A stretch of 64,000 nt of DNA from Roseovarius halotolerans. GTDB taxonomy: Bacteria; Pseudomonadota; Alphaproteobacteria; Rhodobacterales; Rhodobacteraceae. The position numbers were made by a program, and so were the translations under genes. Positions 43,372-50,895 of this stretch are shown here, one piece after another (the first letter of the stretch is position 1; each line of letters begins with the position of its first letter). The notes under the pieces are model-generated. The model was not told where the DNA came from, searched no databases, and worked only from the letters and a program-made list of their open reading frames with translations. The stretch spans positions 310,001-374,000 of the forward strand of contig NZ_FWFU01000001.1 of NCBI RefSeq assembly GCF_900172255.1, given 5' to 3'.

Positions 43372-44093
43372 CGACGAAAAGCGATAGCGCAGTGAGCGAG
43401 GCCAAGGATATCGAGAAGGGTCGCTGGCATCTGGAGGGTATTTCCCCCGAGGCGGTGTTGGAGCTGTTGGTGCACATGGATCGGGTGATGCTGGCGATCC
43501 GTCAGGACGGGCTGTTGCATGAGCGTCTCGGGCCGGTGGCGTCAGTGACCGTGAAGGATGGCGATATCCTGATCGCCGGAGACCAGCAGGATACACGCCT
43601 GCCACAGGGGCTGTTGACGGCGTGCATTCTGGATACGACGACCACCATGCGCGACAAGCCCTATCCGCGGCTTGAATTCTCGGGCGCGGATGGCGAGCGG
43701 CTGTTCAGCGTGACCGGGCTCGAGGGGAGCGCGCCGATGCTGAACGCGCTTGAAGGGATCGCGCGCCGGCCCGCCCCGCCGCGCGGCGAAACGCCCGCCG
43801 AGGCGCGCCCCGAAGATATCGATCCCGCCGATCCGGGGTTTGCGCTGCTCGAGCGATTGCGCGAGGATGGCACGGTCGTCGGGATCGAGGCCTGGCGCGA
43901 CGGGATGCGCCAGCATTGGAGCGGAAAGATCGAGAAGCTGATGCCGATGGGCGGCCATATCAACATCATCACGCCGGGGTTCCACCTGCATCTGGCCGCC
44001 GATGTCGTAAGCGAATGGCGCGAAGCGGCGGATGGCTGGCAAGCCTTGGGTCAGGGCGGCGCGCCGCTTGGTCTGACGGTGGCGCGGGCATGA
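43368..44093 (+). CDS. HemS/ChuX-like cytoplasmic haem-handling protein (putative)
   Basis: A 241-residue soluble protein without a signal peptide. The fold pattern is two similar halves of about 100 residues; the second includes WRDGMRQHWSGKIEKLMPMGGHINIITPGFHLHLAADVVSEWREA, which resembles the FNLHL strand-helix of HemS/HmuS/ChuX proteins. The match is partial and a clear axial His was not identified by alignment, so the call is tentative. The gene overlaps both neighbours by ATGA inside the haem operon, consistent with receiving haem after import. It is shorter than HemS (about 345) and longer than ChuX (about 165). Confidence 0.6.
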   Translation: MTTKSDSAVSEAKDIEKGRWHLEGISPEAVLELLVHMDRVMLAIRQDGLLHERLGPVASVTVKDGDILIAGDQQDTRLPQGLLTACILDTTTTMRDKPYPRLEFSGADGERLFSVTGLEGSAPMLNALEGIARRPAPPRGETPAEARPEDIDPADPGFALLERLREDGTVVGIEAWRDGMRQHWSGKIEKLMPMGGHINIITPGFHLHLAADVVSEWREAADGWQALGQGGAPLGLTVARA

Positions 44094-44923
44094 GGGCCGG
44101 GGACTGGTTCGAGCCGGGCTCGGGCGCGGCGATGCGCCACGAGGCCGTTCTTGCGCGCGCCGCCGGGGCGCCTGCGGTGCTGCTGGGTGAGACCCATGAC
44201 CGGGCCGATATCCACCGCTGGCAGGCGCATGTGATCGCGGGGCTGATGGCGCATCGGCGCGATATCGTCGTCGGTTTCGAGATGTTTCCGGCGCGGCTCA
44301 CGCCGGTTCTGGCCGAATGGGTGGCCGGGGGCCTTGATGAGGCGGGCTTCCTTGAACGTGCCGAATGGCGGCAGGTGTGGAATTTCGACCCCGAGCTATA
44401 CATGCCGATCTTTCGGCTGTGCAGGGATTTCGGGCTGGAAATGATCGGACTGAATTGCCGCCGCGGGCTGGTTTCGGAGGTGGGCAAGCTGGGCTGGGAG
44501 GGCGTGCCCGAACCCGAACGCGAGGGACTGACCCCGGCATGTGCGGCGAGCCCGGACTATCGCCGTTTCCTGTTCGAGATCACCGGCGGTCCGCACCCGG
44601 ATCGCACGGCGCAGACGCCCGACGACCCCGCATTCGACCGTTTCGTGCGCGCCCAGCAGACATGGGACCGGGCCTTTGCCTGCCGGATCGCGGCGCGGCT
44701 GAACGAACCCGACAAGCCGCTGGTCGTGGGGATCATCGGCCGGGGGCACCTGGAGTATCGCGGCGGCACGCCGGCGCAGCTTGAGGATCTGGGTGTCGCG
44801 GGCGCGGCGGTGTTGTTGCCGCATGACCTTGGCCGACCGCATGCCGCAGGTCAGGCCGATGCGGTCTGCGTGATGCCGCAAGCAGCGGAGCGCGATATCG
44901 CGACCGGGCGCCAGAGCGCCTGA
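44090..44923 (+). CDS. ChaN-family haem-binding/iron-regulated protein
   Basis: A 277-residue protein of the ChaN/DUF399 group. The start at 44090 overlaps the preceding stop (ATGA). Characteristic segments are AVLLGETHDRADIHRWQAHVIAGL, VGFEMFPARLTPVLAEWVAGG, NRRGLVSEVGKLG-like NCRRGLVSEVGKLG, QTWDRAFACRIA and VVGIIGRGHLEYRGGTPAQL. Campylobacter ChaN binds stacked haem dimers. Unlike that lipoprotein, no lipobox or signal peptide is visible here, so the protein is probably cytoplasmic. It is last in the haem operon. Confidence 0.85.
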   Translation: MRAGDWFEPGSGAAMRHEAVLARAAGAPAVLLGETHDRADIHRWQAHVIAGLMAHRRDIVVGFEMFPARLTPVLAEWVAGGLDEAGFLERAEWRQVWNFDPELYMPIFRLCRDFGLEMIGLNCRRGLVSEVGKLGWEGVPEPEREGLTPACAASPDYRRFLFEITGGPHPDRTAQTPDDPAFDRFVRAQQTWDRAFACRIAARLNEPDKPLVVGIIGRGHLEYRGGTPAQLEDLGVAGAAVLLPHDLGRPHAAGQADAVCVMPQAAERDIATGRQSA

Positions 44924-44936
44924 CGGTGGCGTGCCT

Positions 44937-44964
44937 CCCCCCGCCCGCCCGTCGGGGCGGGGGG
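44937..44964 (+). terminator. GC-rich hairpin after the haem operon
   Basis: CCCCCCGCCC (44937-44946), 8-base loop, GGGCGGGGGG (44955-44964); a perfect 10-bp stem. It is followed by CAAAAAACC rather than T residues, so it is not a textbook terminator on the plus strand, but its position 13 bp after the last gene suggests that it defines the transcript end. Confidence 0.55.
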
Positions 44965-44986
44965 CAAAAAACCGGCGCGCATAAAA

Positions 44987-45014
44987 TGATCCAACTTACA
45001 TGCACCTGCGTATT
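44987..45014 (+). promoter_or_regulatory. RpoE-type promoter of rpoE-chrR
   Basis: TGATCC at 44987-44992, 18-bp spacer, TATT at 45011-45014. The -35 element and spacing match the sigma-E (ChrR-controlled) promoters of Rhodobacter. It predicts autoregulation of rpoE-chrR and excludes the ATG at 45000, which would lie between the two promoter elements. Confidence 0.8.
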
Positions 45015-45095
45015 GCGGTTATGCTGATGCTTGACCTTGATACTTCGCGCGCCGGGCCCATTGTGCCCGTGATGCCCAGTGAAGAAGGGAAAAAG

Positions 45096-45656
45096 GTGTC
45101 GCAAGAGAATACGGAGCTATCACAGCAGACGGTCTGGATGTTGGCAGTTCGCGACAACCGTGACAGCGAGGCCTTTGCCGCGCTGTTCGATTTCTTCGCG
45201 CCCCGCCTCAAGGCATTCATCATGCGTTCGGGCCTGTCTGCCCATCAGTCGGAAGAGATCGTGCAGGACGTTATGCTGACAGTCTGGCGCAAGGCCGCGA
45301 TGTTCGACCCGCACAGGGCGCAGGTTTCGGCGTGGATCTACCAGATCGCGCGCAACCGGCAGATCGACATCCTGCGCCGTGAGCGCCGCCCCATGCCCGA
45401 GGAACTGCATGAGGAGCCCGGCAGCGAGGCGGATGCGAGCCAGATCCTGGCGCTCGAACAGGAAGCACGGCGTCTGAAAGCGGCGCTGGGGCAGTTGAGG
45501 CCCGACCAGCGCGAGATCATCGAGAAAGCCTATATGGGCGAGTTGACACATCAGGAAATCAGCCAGCAGACGGGTTTGCCGCTGGGCACGATCAAGTCCC
45601 GCATCCGCCTTGGCCTCGATCGCCTGAGACACGAGCTGAGAGAACTCAAGTCATGA
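45096..45656 (+). CDS. rpoE: ECF sigma factor, RpoE of the RpoE-ChrR type
   Basis: Group 4-like sigma factor of 186 residues. Region 2 has AFAALFDFFAPRLKAFIMRSGLSAHQSEEIVQDVMLTVWRKAAMFDP and WIYQIARNRQIDILRRERRP. Region 4 has LRPDQREIIEKAYMGELTHQEISQQTGLPLGTIKSRIRLGLDRLR. The GTG at 45096 is chosen because AAGGG lies 6-8 bp upstream and the N-terminal length then fits Rhodobacter RpoE; an ATG at 45072 would add eight residues and has no ribosome binding site. It is coupled to chrR by an ATGA overlap. In Cereibacter sphaeroides this factor responds to singlet oxygen when ChrR releases it. Confidence 0.93.
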   Translation: MSQENTELSQQTVWMLAVRDNRDSEAFAALFDFFAPRLKAFIMRSGLSAHQSEEIVQDVMLTVWRKAAMFDPHRAQVSAWIYQIARNRQIDILRRERRPMPEELHEEPGSEADASQILALEQEARRLKAALGQLRPDQREIIEKAYMGELTHQEISQQTGLPLGTIKSRIRLGLDRLRHELRELKS

Positions 45657-46288
45657 AAGCCATTTCGCATCATGTCCCCGACGCCATGCTGGCCGCCTAC
45701 GCGGCGGGCAGTCTGCCCTATCCTTTCGCGTTGGTGATCGCGAGCCATGTATCGCTGTGCATCGAATGCCGCGCCGCGCTTGAGGCGCATCAGGGTATTG
45801 GTGGCGCGTTGCTGGAGTCGGCTGAAACTGTGGCCGTTTCGGACGGTCTCAAGGCCGATATCCTGGCGCGTCTCGATGCGCCCTACACGCCCGAGCCCGT
45901 GCATCGGCGCAAGGGCGCGCTGCCCGGCCCGGTGATGAGCGCATTGAAGGGCCGCGAACCGCGCTGGAAGTCGCTGGGCATGGGGGTACGTCAGGACATC
46001 CTGCATGCGGGCAAGGAGGGTTCGGTGCGGCTGCTGTATATCCCGCCCGGACAGGCGGTGCCCGATCACAGTCACAACGGGCTGGAACTGACTCTGGTTT
46101 TGCAGGGAAGTTTCAGCGATGCGACGGGGCGCTTCGGGGTCGGCGACCTTGAGATCGCGGATGAGGACCTGGAGCACACGCCTGTCGCCGATCCGGGGGA
46201 TGCCTGCATCTGCCTTGCGGCGACGGATGCGCCGCTGCGGTTCCGCGCGATCGTGCCGCGCCTGCTGCAACCGCTGTTTCGGATCTGA
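45653..46288 (+). CDS. chrR: Zinc-binding anti-sigma factor ChrR
   Basis: A 211-residue anti-sigma factor. The N-terminal anti-sigma domain has zinc ligands His6/His7, His32, Cys36 and Cys39 (HHVPDAMLAAYAAG, then SHVSLCIECRA). The C-terminal cupin domain (residues about 105-200) has IPPGQAVPDHSHNGLELTLVLQG and DEDLEHTPVA, providing the second metal site needed for release of sigma in singlet oxygen. Length and motif order match ChrR of Rhodobacter. It converges on the SDR gene with a 15-bp gap. Confidence 0.95.
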   Translation: MKAISHHVPDAMLAAYAAGSLPYPFALVIASHVSLCIECRAALEAHQGIGGALLESAETVAVSDGLKADILARLDAPYTPEPVHRRKGALPGPVMSALKGREPRWKSLGMGVRQDILHAGKEGSVRLLYIPPGQAVPDHSHNGLELTLVLQGSFSDATGRFGVGDLEIADEDLEHTPVADPGDACICLAATDAPLRFRAIVPRLLQPLFRI

Positions 46289-46303
46289 CCGGCGGGCGCG
46301 CGC

Positions 46304-47029
46304 CTAGCGGCCGCGATAGATCACGAGGTCGGGCAGGTAGACCAGCGCGCGGATGAACCACGAGAACGGTGCCGGGAAATCGGTGCGAAAGCGGCGGCGC
46401 TGCATGGCCGAAAGCACACGCTTTGCGGCCTCTTTCGGGTCCATCAGCATCGGCATGTGAAAATCGTTCTTGCTGGTCAGCCGGGTCTTGATGAAACCGG
46501 GATTGACGATCCGCACGGTCACGCCGCTGTTCCGCAGGTCATGGCGCATGGTTTCGGCAAGGCTGATGAGTGCGGCCTTGCTGGCCCCGTAGGCGATGGC
46601 CGAGGGCAGGCCGCGATAACCCGCAAGCGAGCCGACAAGGGTGATGTCGCCAGCGCGCGTTTCGACGAAGCGGGGGACGATTTCGCCCAGCACGCGCATG
46701 GCGCCGGTGAAGTTCACATCGCACACCTTCAGCGCGGCATCGCTGTCCCACCTTGTGGCGGGCATCGGCTCGTAGGCGCCGGCGTTGTAGATCAGCCCGT
46801 CGAGCGGCCCGATATCGGCGGCGGCATCGCGCACGGCCGCAAGGTCGGTCACGTCGAGCGGCAGGACGCGCGCGTCGTCAAGCGTGGCGGCGAGGCTTTC
46901 GAGCCTTTCGGCACTGCGCGCCGAGAGCACCAGCCGCGCGCCCGCGGCATCAAGCAAGACAGCCAGTTCGCGCCCCAGTCCCTCGCTGGCGCCGATCAGC
47001 CAGAATGTCTTTCCCGCGATGGTGCTCAT
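46304..47029 (-). CDS. Short-chain dehydrogenase/reductase
   Basis: A 241-residue classical SDR: cofactor motif GASEGLGRE near residue 13, DVTD, NAG (IYNAGAYE), the catalytic Ser in LVGSLAGYRG and the Tyr/Lys pair in YGASK. The C-terminal part ends in a hydrophobic stretch (FSWFIRALVYLPDLVIYRGR) that may dock on membranes or lipids. It overlaps the DUF1365 gene by ATGA and is thus driven by the same RpoE-type promoter. The lipid-related neighbours suggest a fatty or lipid carbonyl substrate. Specificity is unknown. Confidence 0.9.
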   Translation of the reverse strand: MSTIAGKTFWLIGASEGLGRELAVLLDAAGARLVLSARSAERLESLAATLDDARVLPLDVTDLAAVRDAAADIGPLDGLIYNAGAYEPMPATRWDSDAALKVCDVNFTGAMRVLGEIVPRFVETRAGDITLVGSLAGYRGLPSAIAYGASKAALISLAETMRHDLRNSGVTVRIVNPGFIKTRLTSKNDFHMPMLMDPKEAAKRVLSAMQRRRFRTDFPAPFSWFIRALVYLPDLVIYRGR

Positions 47030-47802
47030 TTGGTGGGTTCCCTGAAGGCCTGGCTGTCGGACAGCAATGTTTCGGGTGCAGGAGGCGGGCGCAGGAAGGG
47101 CGCGCGCTTGAAGTAAAGGATCAGCGCCTGCCAGTGAATCAGCGCCAGAACCCGCAACGCCCCTGTCGGGCGGCGCAGCGCCGCCCAGAGAAGCGAGCGG
47201 TTGGTGGCGCGCGCACGCTTGCCGGTCAACGTCGCCAGCACGCCCTGATCGCCGTTCTCATAAGCGATGCGGATCGCTATGGCGTGCTCGGACAAGCTGA
47301 AATTGAAACGATAGAGCCCCGCGACCTGCTGGAAGGGTGAGACATGCATGAGCTTTTGCGCCGTGATCGTGTCGGCCGCCGTGATCGGGCGGAAATCGGG
47401 ATGGGCGCAGAAATAGCAGTGGCGGTCGCCGAAAGTGTTGTTCACCTCGGCCACGAAGGCGCAGGGTGCGCCATCGCGCAGGGCGATCCAGAAGCTGACA
47501 GGGTTGAAGTGGAACCACAGGTAGCCGGGTTGGGTGAGCAGGCGGATATCGACCGTGCCGGGATCGAGCCCGTGTTCGGCCAGCACCTCGCGAAACCAGG
47601 TCGCCCCGCGGCCTTCCCCGCGCGGCCCGCCATGATTCCTGTCGTGCAGGGACCAGAGGTTGAAGCGGTTGCGCGAGATGAGACGGGGGAGGTGGTCTGA
47701 CTCCGGATCGAGCAGGACGTAATCGACGCCGTAGCGGAATGCGTTCACCACCGCGCCGCGGCGCGCGTGATAGGTCTGGCCCTGGATGTGTTCGATCACC
47801 AT
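47026..47802 (-). CDS. DUF1365 family protein
   Basis: A 258-residue protein whose start IQGQTYHARRGAVVNAFRYGVDYVLLD is the DUF1365 signature (YHGTVRHRR...FRY), followed by LISRNRFNLWSLHDRNHG, PGYLWFHFNPVSFWIAL, FVAEVNNTFGDRHCYF and KLMHVSPFQQVAGLYRFNF. The family is regularly found with CFA-type methyltransferases and FAD oxidoreductases and is believed to act on lipids; no reaction is established. The predicted RpoE promoter ends only a few bases before the ATG at 47802, so the message may be leaderless. It overlaps the SDR gene by ATGA. Confidence 0.9.
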   Translation of the reverse strand: MVIEHIQGQTYHARRGAVVNAFRYGVDYVLLDPESDHLPRLISRNRFNLWSLHDRNHGGPRGEGRGATWFREVLAEHGLDPGTVDIRLLTQPGYLWFHFNPVSFWIALRDGAPCAFVAEVNNTFGDRHCYFCAHPDFRPITAADTITAQKLMHVSPFQQVAGLYRFNFSLSEHAIAIRIAYENGDQGVLATLTGKRARATNRSLLWAALRRPTGALRVLALIHWQALILYFKRAPFLRPPPAPETLLSDSQAFREPTK

Positions 47803-47808
47803 GTGGGT

Positions 47809-47836
47809 GATACGTCGCGCGCGCGCCGCCGGATCA
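47809..47836 (-). promoter_or_regulatory. RpoE-type promoter of DUF1365-SDR
   Basis: On the minus strand: TGATCC (47836-47831), exactly 18 bp, TATC (47812-47809). It has the same form and spacing as the promoter before rpoE. Transcription would begin at about 47800-47803, on or next to the DUF1365 start codon. Confidence 0.75.
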
Positions 47837-47901
47837 CTTGCGCGCCGGGTTCAGTGCAGGGGCGCAAAATCCTGCAACCCCCCTGTCGTGGCGTCATTTT
47901 T

Positions 47902-47929
47902 TGATCCATGCGTTCCCGCCTCGCGTAAC
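47902..47929 (+). promoter_or_regulatory. RpoE-type promoter of the FAD oxidoreductase operon
   Basis: TGATCC at 47902-47907, 18-bp spacer, TAAC at 47926-47929. It is the third copy of this promoter form in 3 kb and is divergent from the DUF1365 promoter about 70 bp away. The expected start of transcription is near 47935, so the gene start at 47963 leaves a leader of about 28 nt. Confidence 0.8.
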
Positions 47930-47962
47930 AGGTGGGCAATGACAGAAAAAGACGAGGGCCGA

Positions 47963-49306
47963 ATGTTCGACCAAGTGCAGTATCCCCGAAAGAAGATCGC
48001 CATTGTCGGCGGTGGTATTTCGGGCCTTTCGGCGGCCTATTATCTTTCTCCGCATCACGATGTCACGATCTTCGAGTCGGCGCCGCGCCTGGGCGGTCAT
48101 GCGCGCACCGTGATGGCGGGCAGGAATGGCGATCAGCCGGTCGATACCGGTTTCATCGTGTTCAACTATGCGACCTATCCTTATCTTACCGGCCTCTTCC
48201 GGGAACTCGACGTTCCTGTGATCAAGAGCGAGATGAGCTTTGGCGCGAGCATCGACAACGGCCGCCTGGAATACAGCCTGAGCAATCTGGGCGCGATGAC
48301 GGCGCAGAAAAGCAACCTTGTCCGCCCGCAGTTCTATCGCATGATCGCCGACATCCTGCGCTTTGGCAAACGGGCCGAGGCGGCGGCGATGGATGACGAA
48401 AAGACCATCGGCGAACTGGTCGACGAGCTGGGCCTCGGGGGTTGGTTTCGGGACAATTACCTCTTGCCGATGTGCGGCGCGATCTGGTCGACCCCGATGG
48501 AGGAGGTCGACCGCTTTCCGGCACGCTCATTGGTGCAGTTCTTTCGCAATCATGCGCTTCTGGCCGGGTCGGGGCAGCACCAGTGGTGGACGGTCAAGGG
48601 CGGCAGCATCGAATATGTCAACCGTCTGCAGGCCGCGCTGGTGGCGCGGGGCTGCGATATCCGTCTAGACGCGCCCGTGGCGCGCATCACGCGTGGGTCT
48701 GCCGGTGTGAGGGTGATGGCGCCGGGCGCGGGGGAAACATTGTTTGATGACGTCGTCCTGGCCTGTCATTCGGACCAGGCGCTGGCGATCCTTGGAGGTG
48801 ACGCCAGCGAAGAAGAAGCCGGGGCGCTGGGCGATATCCGCTATCAGGACAACCATGCGGTCCTGCATTGCGATCCCGGTCAGATGCCCCGTCGGCGGGC
48901 GTGCTGGTCAAGCTGGGTCTATCGCTCGCAGGGTGGCGCGATCGGCGTCACATACTGGATGAACCGCTTGCAGGGTATCCCGGAAAGCGACCCGCTTTTC
49001 GTCACGCTGAACCCGTCGCGCGAAATCCCGGCCGAGTCGATCTATGACGAGGTCACTTTCGCCCACCCGGTGTTCGACAAGGCGGCGCTGCGCGCGCAGC
49101 AGCGGATCCGCGAGATGCAGGGGCGCAACCGCACATGGTTCGCCGGCGCCTACAACCGGCATGGGTTCCACGAGGACGGCATCGCCAGCGCGATGCGGAT
49201 CGTGCGCGGGATCAATGCCCAGGATCACACGAAAGGAAGCGAGATTGCGTTTCACGAACAAGGCCCTGAGATCGGAATTCCTGTCGACCTGCGAGCGTCT
49301 GCGTGA
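47963..49306 (+). CDS. FAD-dependent amine-oxidase-like oxidoreductase
   Basis: A 447-residue flavoprotein. MFDQVQYPRKKIAIVGGGISGLSAAYYLS gives the FAD-binding Rossmann motif. FESAPRLGGHARTV is the ribose/GG doublet, and GSIEYVNRLQAALVARG and WFAGAYNRHGFHEDGIASAMRI are the C-terminal FAD segment. I choose 47963 (GAGG upstream) over the ATG at 47939, which would lie at the promoter's start site. The protein belongs to the group found with CFA-type methyltransferases (COG2907), distinct from monoamine oxidases. It overlaps the methyltransferase gene by 62 bp. A role in oxidising membrane fatty acyl chains is inferred. Confidence 0.88.
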   Translation: MFDQVQYPRKKIAIVGGGISGLSAAYYLSPHHDVTIFESAPRLGGHARTVMAGRNGDQPVDTGFIVFNYATYPYLTGLFRELDVPVIKSEMSFGASIDNGRLEYSLSNLGAMTAQKSNLVRPQFYRMIADILRFGKRAEAAAMDDEKTIGELVDELGLGGWFRDNYLLPMCGAIWSTPMEEVDRFPARSLVQFFRNHALLAGSGQHQWWTVKGGSIEYVNRLQAALVARGCDIRLDAPVARITRGSAGVRVMAPGAGETLFDDVVLACHSDQALAILGGDASEEEAGALGDIRYQDNHAVLHCDPGQMPRRRACWSSWVYRSQGGAIGVTYWMNRLQGIPESDPLFVTLNPSREIPAESIYDEVTFAHPVFDKAALRAQQRIREMQGRNRTWFAGAYNRHGFHEDGIASAMRIVRGINAQDHTKGSEIAFHEQGPEIGIPVDLRASA

Positions 49307-50408
49307 AGGTCGCCTGACACTGCGCACGCCCGAGGGCGAGTGCCATCACTTCGGCAGTTCCGGCCCCGAGGCAGAGATGGTCATTAACGACTGGGCGGCG
49401 GTCTCGGCGATGGCGGCGCATGGCCAGGTCGGGCTGGGCGAAGCCTATGTCGAAGGGTTGTGGGATACGCCCTCGATCGAGGGGCTGACGCAGCTGGCGA
49501 TGCTGAACCGCGACCATCTGGGCGCCTATGACCACGCCAGCCTGCTGAACCGTGCGAAATTCCGGCTGGTGGACGGTGTGCTGCGTTCCAATTCCAAGCG
49601 CGGCGCCAAAAGGAACATCCGCGCACATTACGATGTGGGCAATGAATTCTACCGGCTGTGGCTGGACGAGGGGATGACCTACTCGGCGGGGCTGTTCGAT
49701 TCGGACGAGACGGATCATGACCTGGGCCAGGCTCAGGCGCGCAAGAACGCCCGCGTCCTGTCGCGGCTGGGGTCGGGTGAGCGGCTTCTGGAAATCGGCT
49801 GCGGCTGGGGCGGTTTTGCCGAACAGGCGGCGGGCGAGGGGCGCGACGTCACTGGGGTGACGATCTCGCGCAACCAGCACGCCTATGCGCAGTGCCGCCT
49901 TGACGGGCGCGCCGATATCCAGCTGCGCGATTATCGCGACGTGGCGGGACAATATGACAATATCGTTTCCATCGAGATGATCGAGGCGGTCGGTGCGCGC
50001 TATTGGCCAAGCTATTTCTCGGTGCTGAAAAACAACCTTGCCGAGGGTGGCCGGGTGGTGTTGCAGGCGATCACCGTGAGCGATGCATTCTATGACCGCT
50101 ATGCGGCGTCGTCCGATTACATCCGCCAATACGTGTTCCCCGGTGGGATGCTGTTGTCAAGCAAGGTGATTGCGCGCCAGGCATCCGATGCGGGGTTGCA
50201 GCTGCGCGACAGTTTCGCCTTTGGCCAGGATTACGCGCGCACCTGCCGGACCTGGTCGCAGCGACTGAGCGCGCAGAAACGGCGGATCGCAGAAATGGGT
50301 CATGGCGAGGCGTTCTTCCGCAACTGGAAATACTATCTCGAGATCTGCGCGGCCTCCTTCGCGGTGGGCCATACCGATGTGGTGCAGGTGGAGCTGGCTC
50401 ATGCGTAA
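49245..50408 (+). CDS. Cyclopropane-fatty-acid synthase-like SAM methyltransferase
   Basis: A 387-residue SAM-dependent enzyme acting on unsaturated phospholipid acyl chains. The TTG at 49245 (AAAGGAAG upstream) is chosen; it gives MRFTNKALRSEFLSTCERL and an overlap with the FAD gene. Motifs are NIRAHYDVGNEFYRLWLDEGMTYSAGLF (CFA signature), LLEIGCGWGGFAEQAA (SAM site), VGITLS-like VTGVTISRNQ, and SIEMIEAVGARYW. I recall that in Cereibacter sphaeroides an RpoE-controlled methyltransferase and oxidoreductase make furan fatty acids (UfaM/UfaD). This pair could be the equivalent, or could make cyclopropane fatty acids. Confidence 0.9.
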   Translation: MRFTNKALRSEFLSTCERLREGRLTLRTPEGECHHFGSSGPEAEMVINDWAAVSAMAAHGQVGLGEAYVEGLWDTPSIEGLTQLAMLNRDHLGAYDHASLLNRAKFRLVDGVLRSNSKRGAKRNIRAHYDVGNEFYRLWLDEGMTYSAGLFDSDETDHDLGQAQARKNARVLSRLGSGERLLEIGCGWGGFAEQAAGEGRDVTGVTISRNQHAYAQCRLDGRADIQLRDYRDVAGQYDNIVSIEMIEAVGARYWPSYFSVLKNNLAEGGRVVLQAITVSDAFYDRYAASSDYIRQYVFPGGMLLSSKVIARQASDAGLQLRDSFAFGQDYARTCRTWSQRLSAQKRRIAEMGHGEAFFRNWKYYLEICAASFAVGHTDVVQVELAHA

Positions 50409-50895
50409 GGCGGTGCTGATCGCGGCGGTGATGGTCTGCCCGGCGCTGGCCGAGGCGTCGATCATCAAATCCGTACTGGCGGATGCGGAACTGCGGGGCG
50501 CGGCCACGTTTCGTTTTGTCGGCTTCCCGCTCTACGATGCGCGCCTTTACACGCAGGACGGCGCGCCGCTGGACTGGAGCGAGGATTTCGGGCTGGAGCT
50601 GCAATACAGGCGCAACCTGACCGCTTATGACCTTGTCGAAAGCACGATGCGAGAATTGCGCCGCACCGGCACGCCGCTGCCGGTGCGCGACCAGCTGCAG
50701 CAGTGTTTCGAGGCTGTGCAGACCGGGGATCGCTATGCCGCGGTGTCGGATGGTCCCGACCGGTTGGCATTCTGGCGCAATGACCGGCGGGTCTGCACGG
50801 TGGCGCATCCCGGTATCAAGCAAGGCTTCATGCGGATCTTCCTGGGCGAGAACAGCCGCTCGAGAAGCTTCACCCGCGCATTGAAGGGCGAGTGA
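50401..50895 (+). CDS. Chalcone-isomerase-fold periplasmic protein
   Basis: A 164-residue protein with a signal peptide (MRKAVLIAAVMVCPALAEA). The pattern LRGAATFRFVGFPLYDARLYT, then FGLELQYRRNLTAYDLVESTMRELRR and GIKQGFMRIFLGEN, is that of bacterial chalcone isomerase-like proteins. These lack plant enzyme activity and probably bind fatty acids. The ATG at 50401 overlaps the methyltransferase stop by 8 bp. Its place in the RpoE-driven lipid operon fits a lipid-binding role in the periplasm. Confidence 0.8.
   Translation: MRKAVLIAAVMVCPALAEASIIKSVLADAELRGAATFRFVGFPLYDARLYTQDGAPLDWSEDFGLELQYRRNLTAYDLVESTMRELRRTGTPLPVRDQLQQCFEAVQTGDRYAAVSDGPDRLAFWRNDRRVCTVAHPGIKQGFMRIFLGENSRSRSFTRALKGE

Noticed and set aside
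45000..45095. ATG at 45000 as the start of the sigma factor.
   Set aside because: It lies between the -35 and -10 elements of the predicted promoter and would add residues without similarity to sigma factors.
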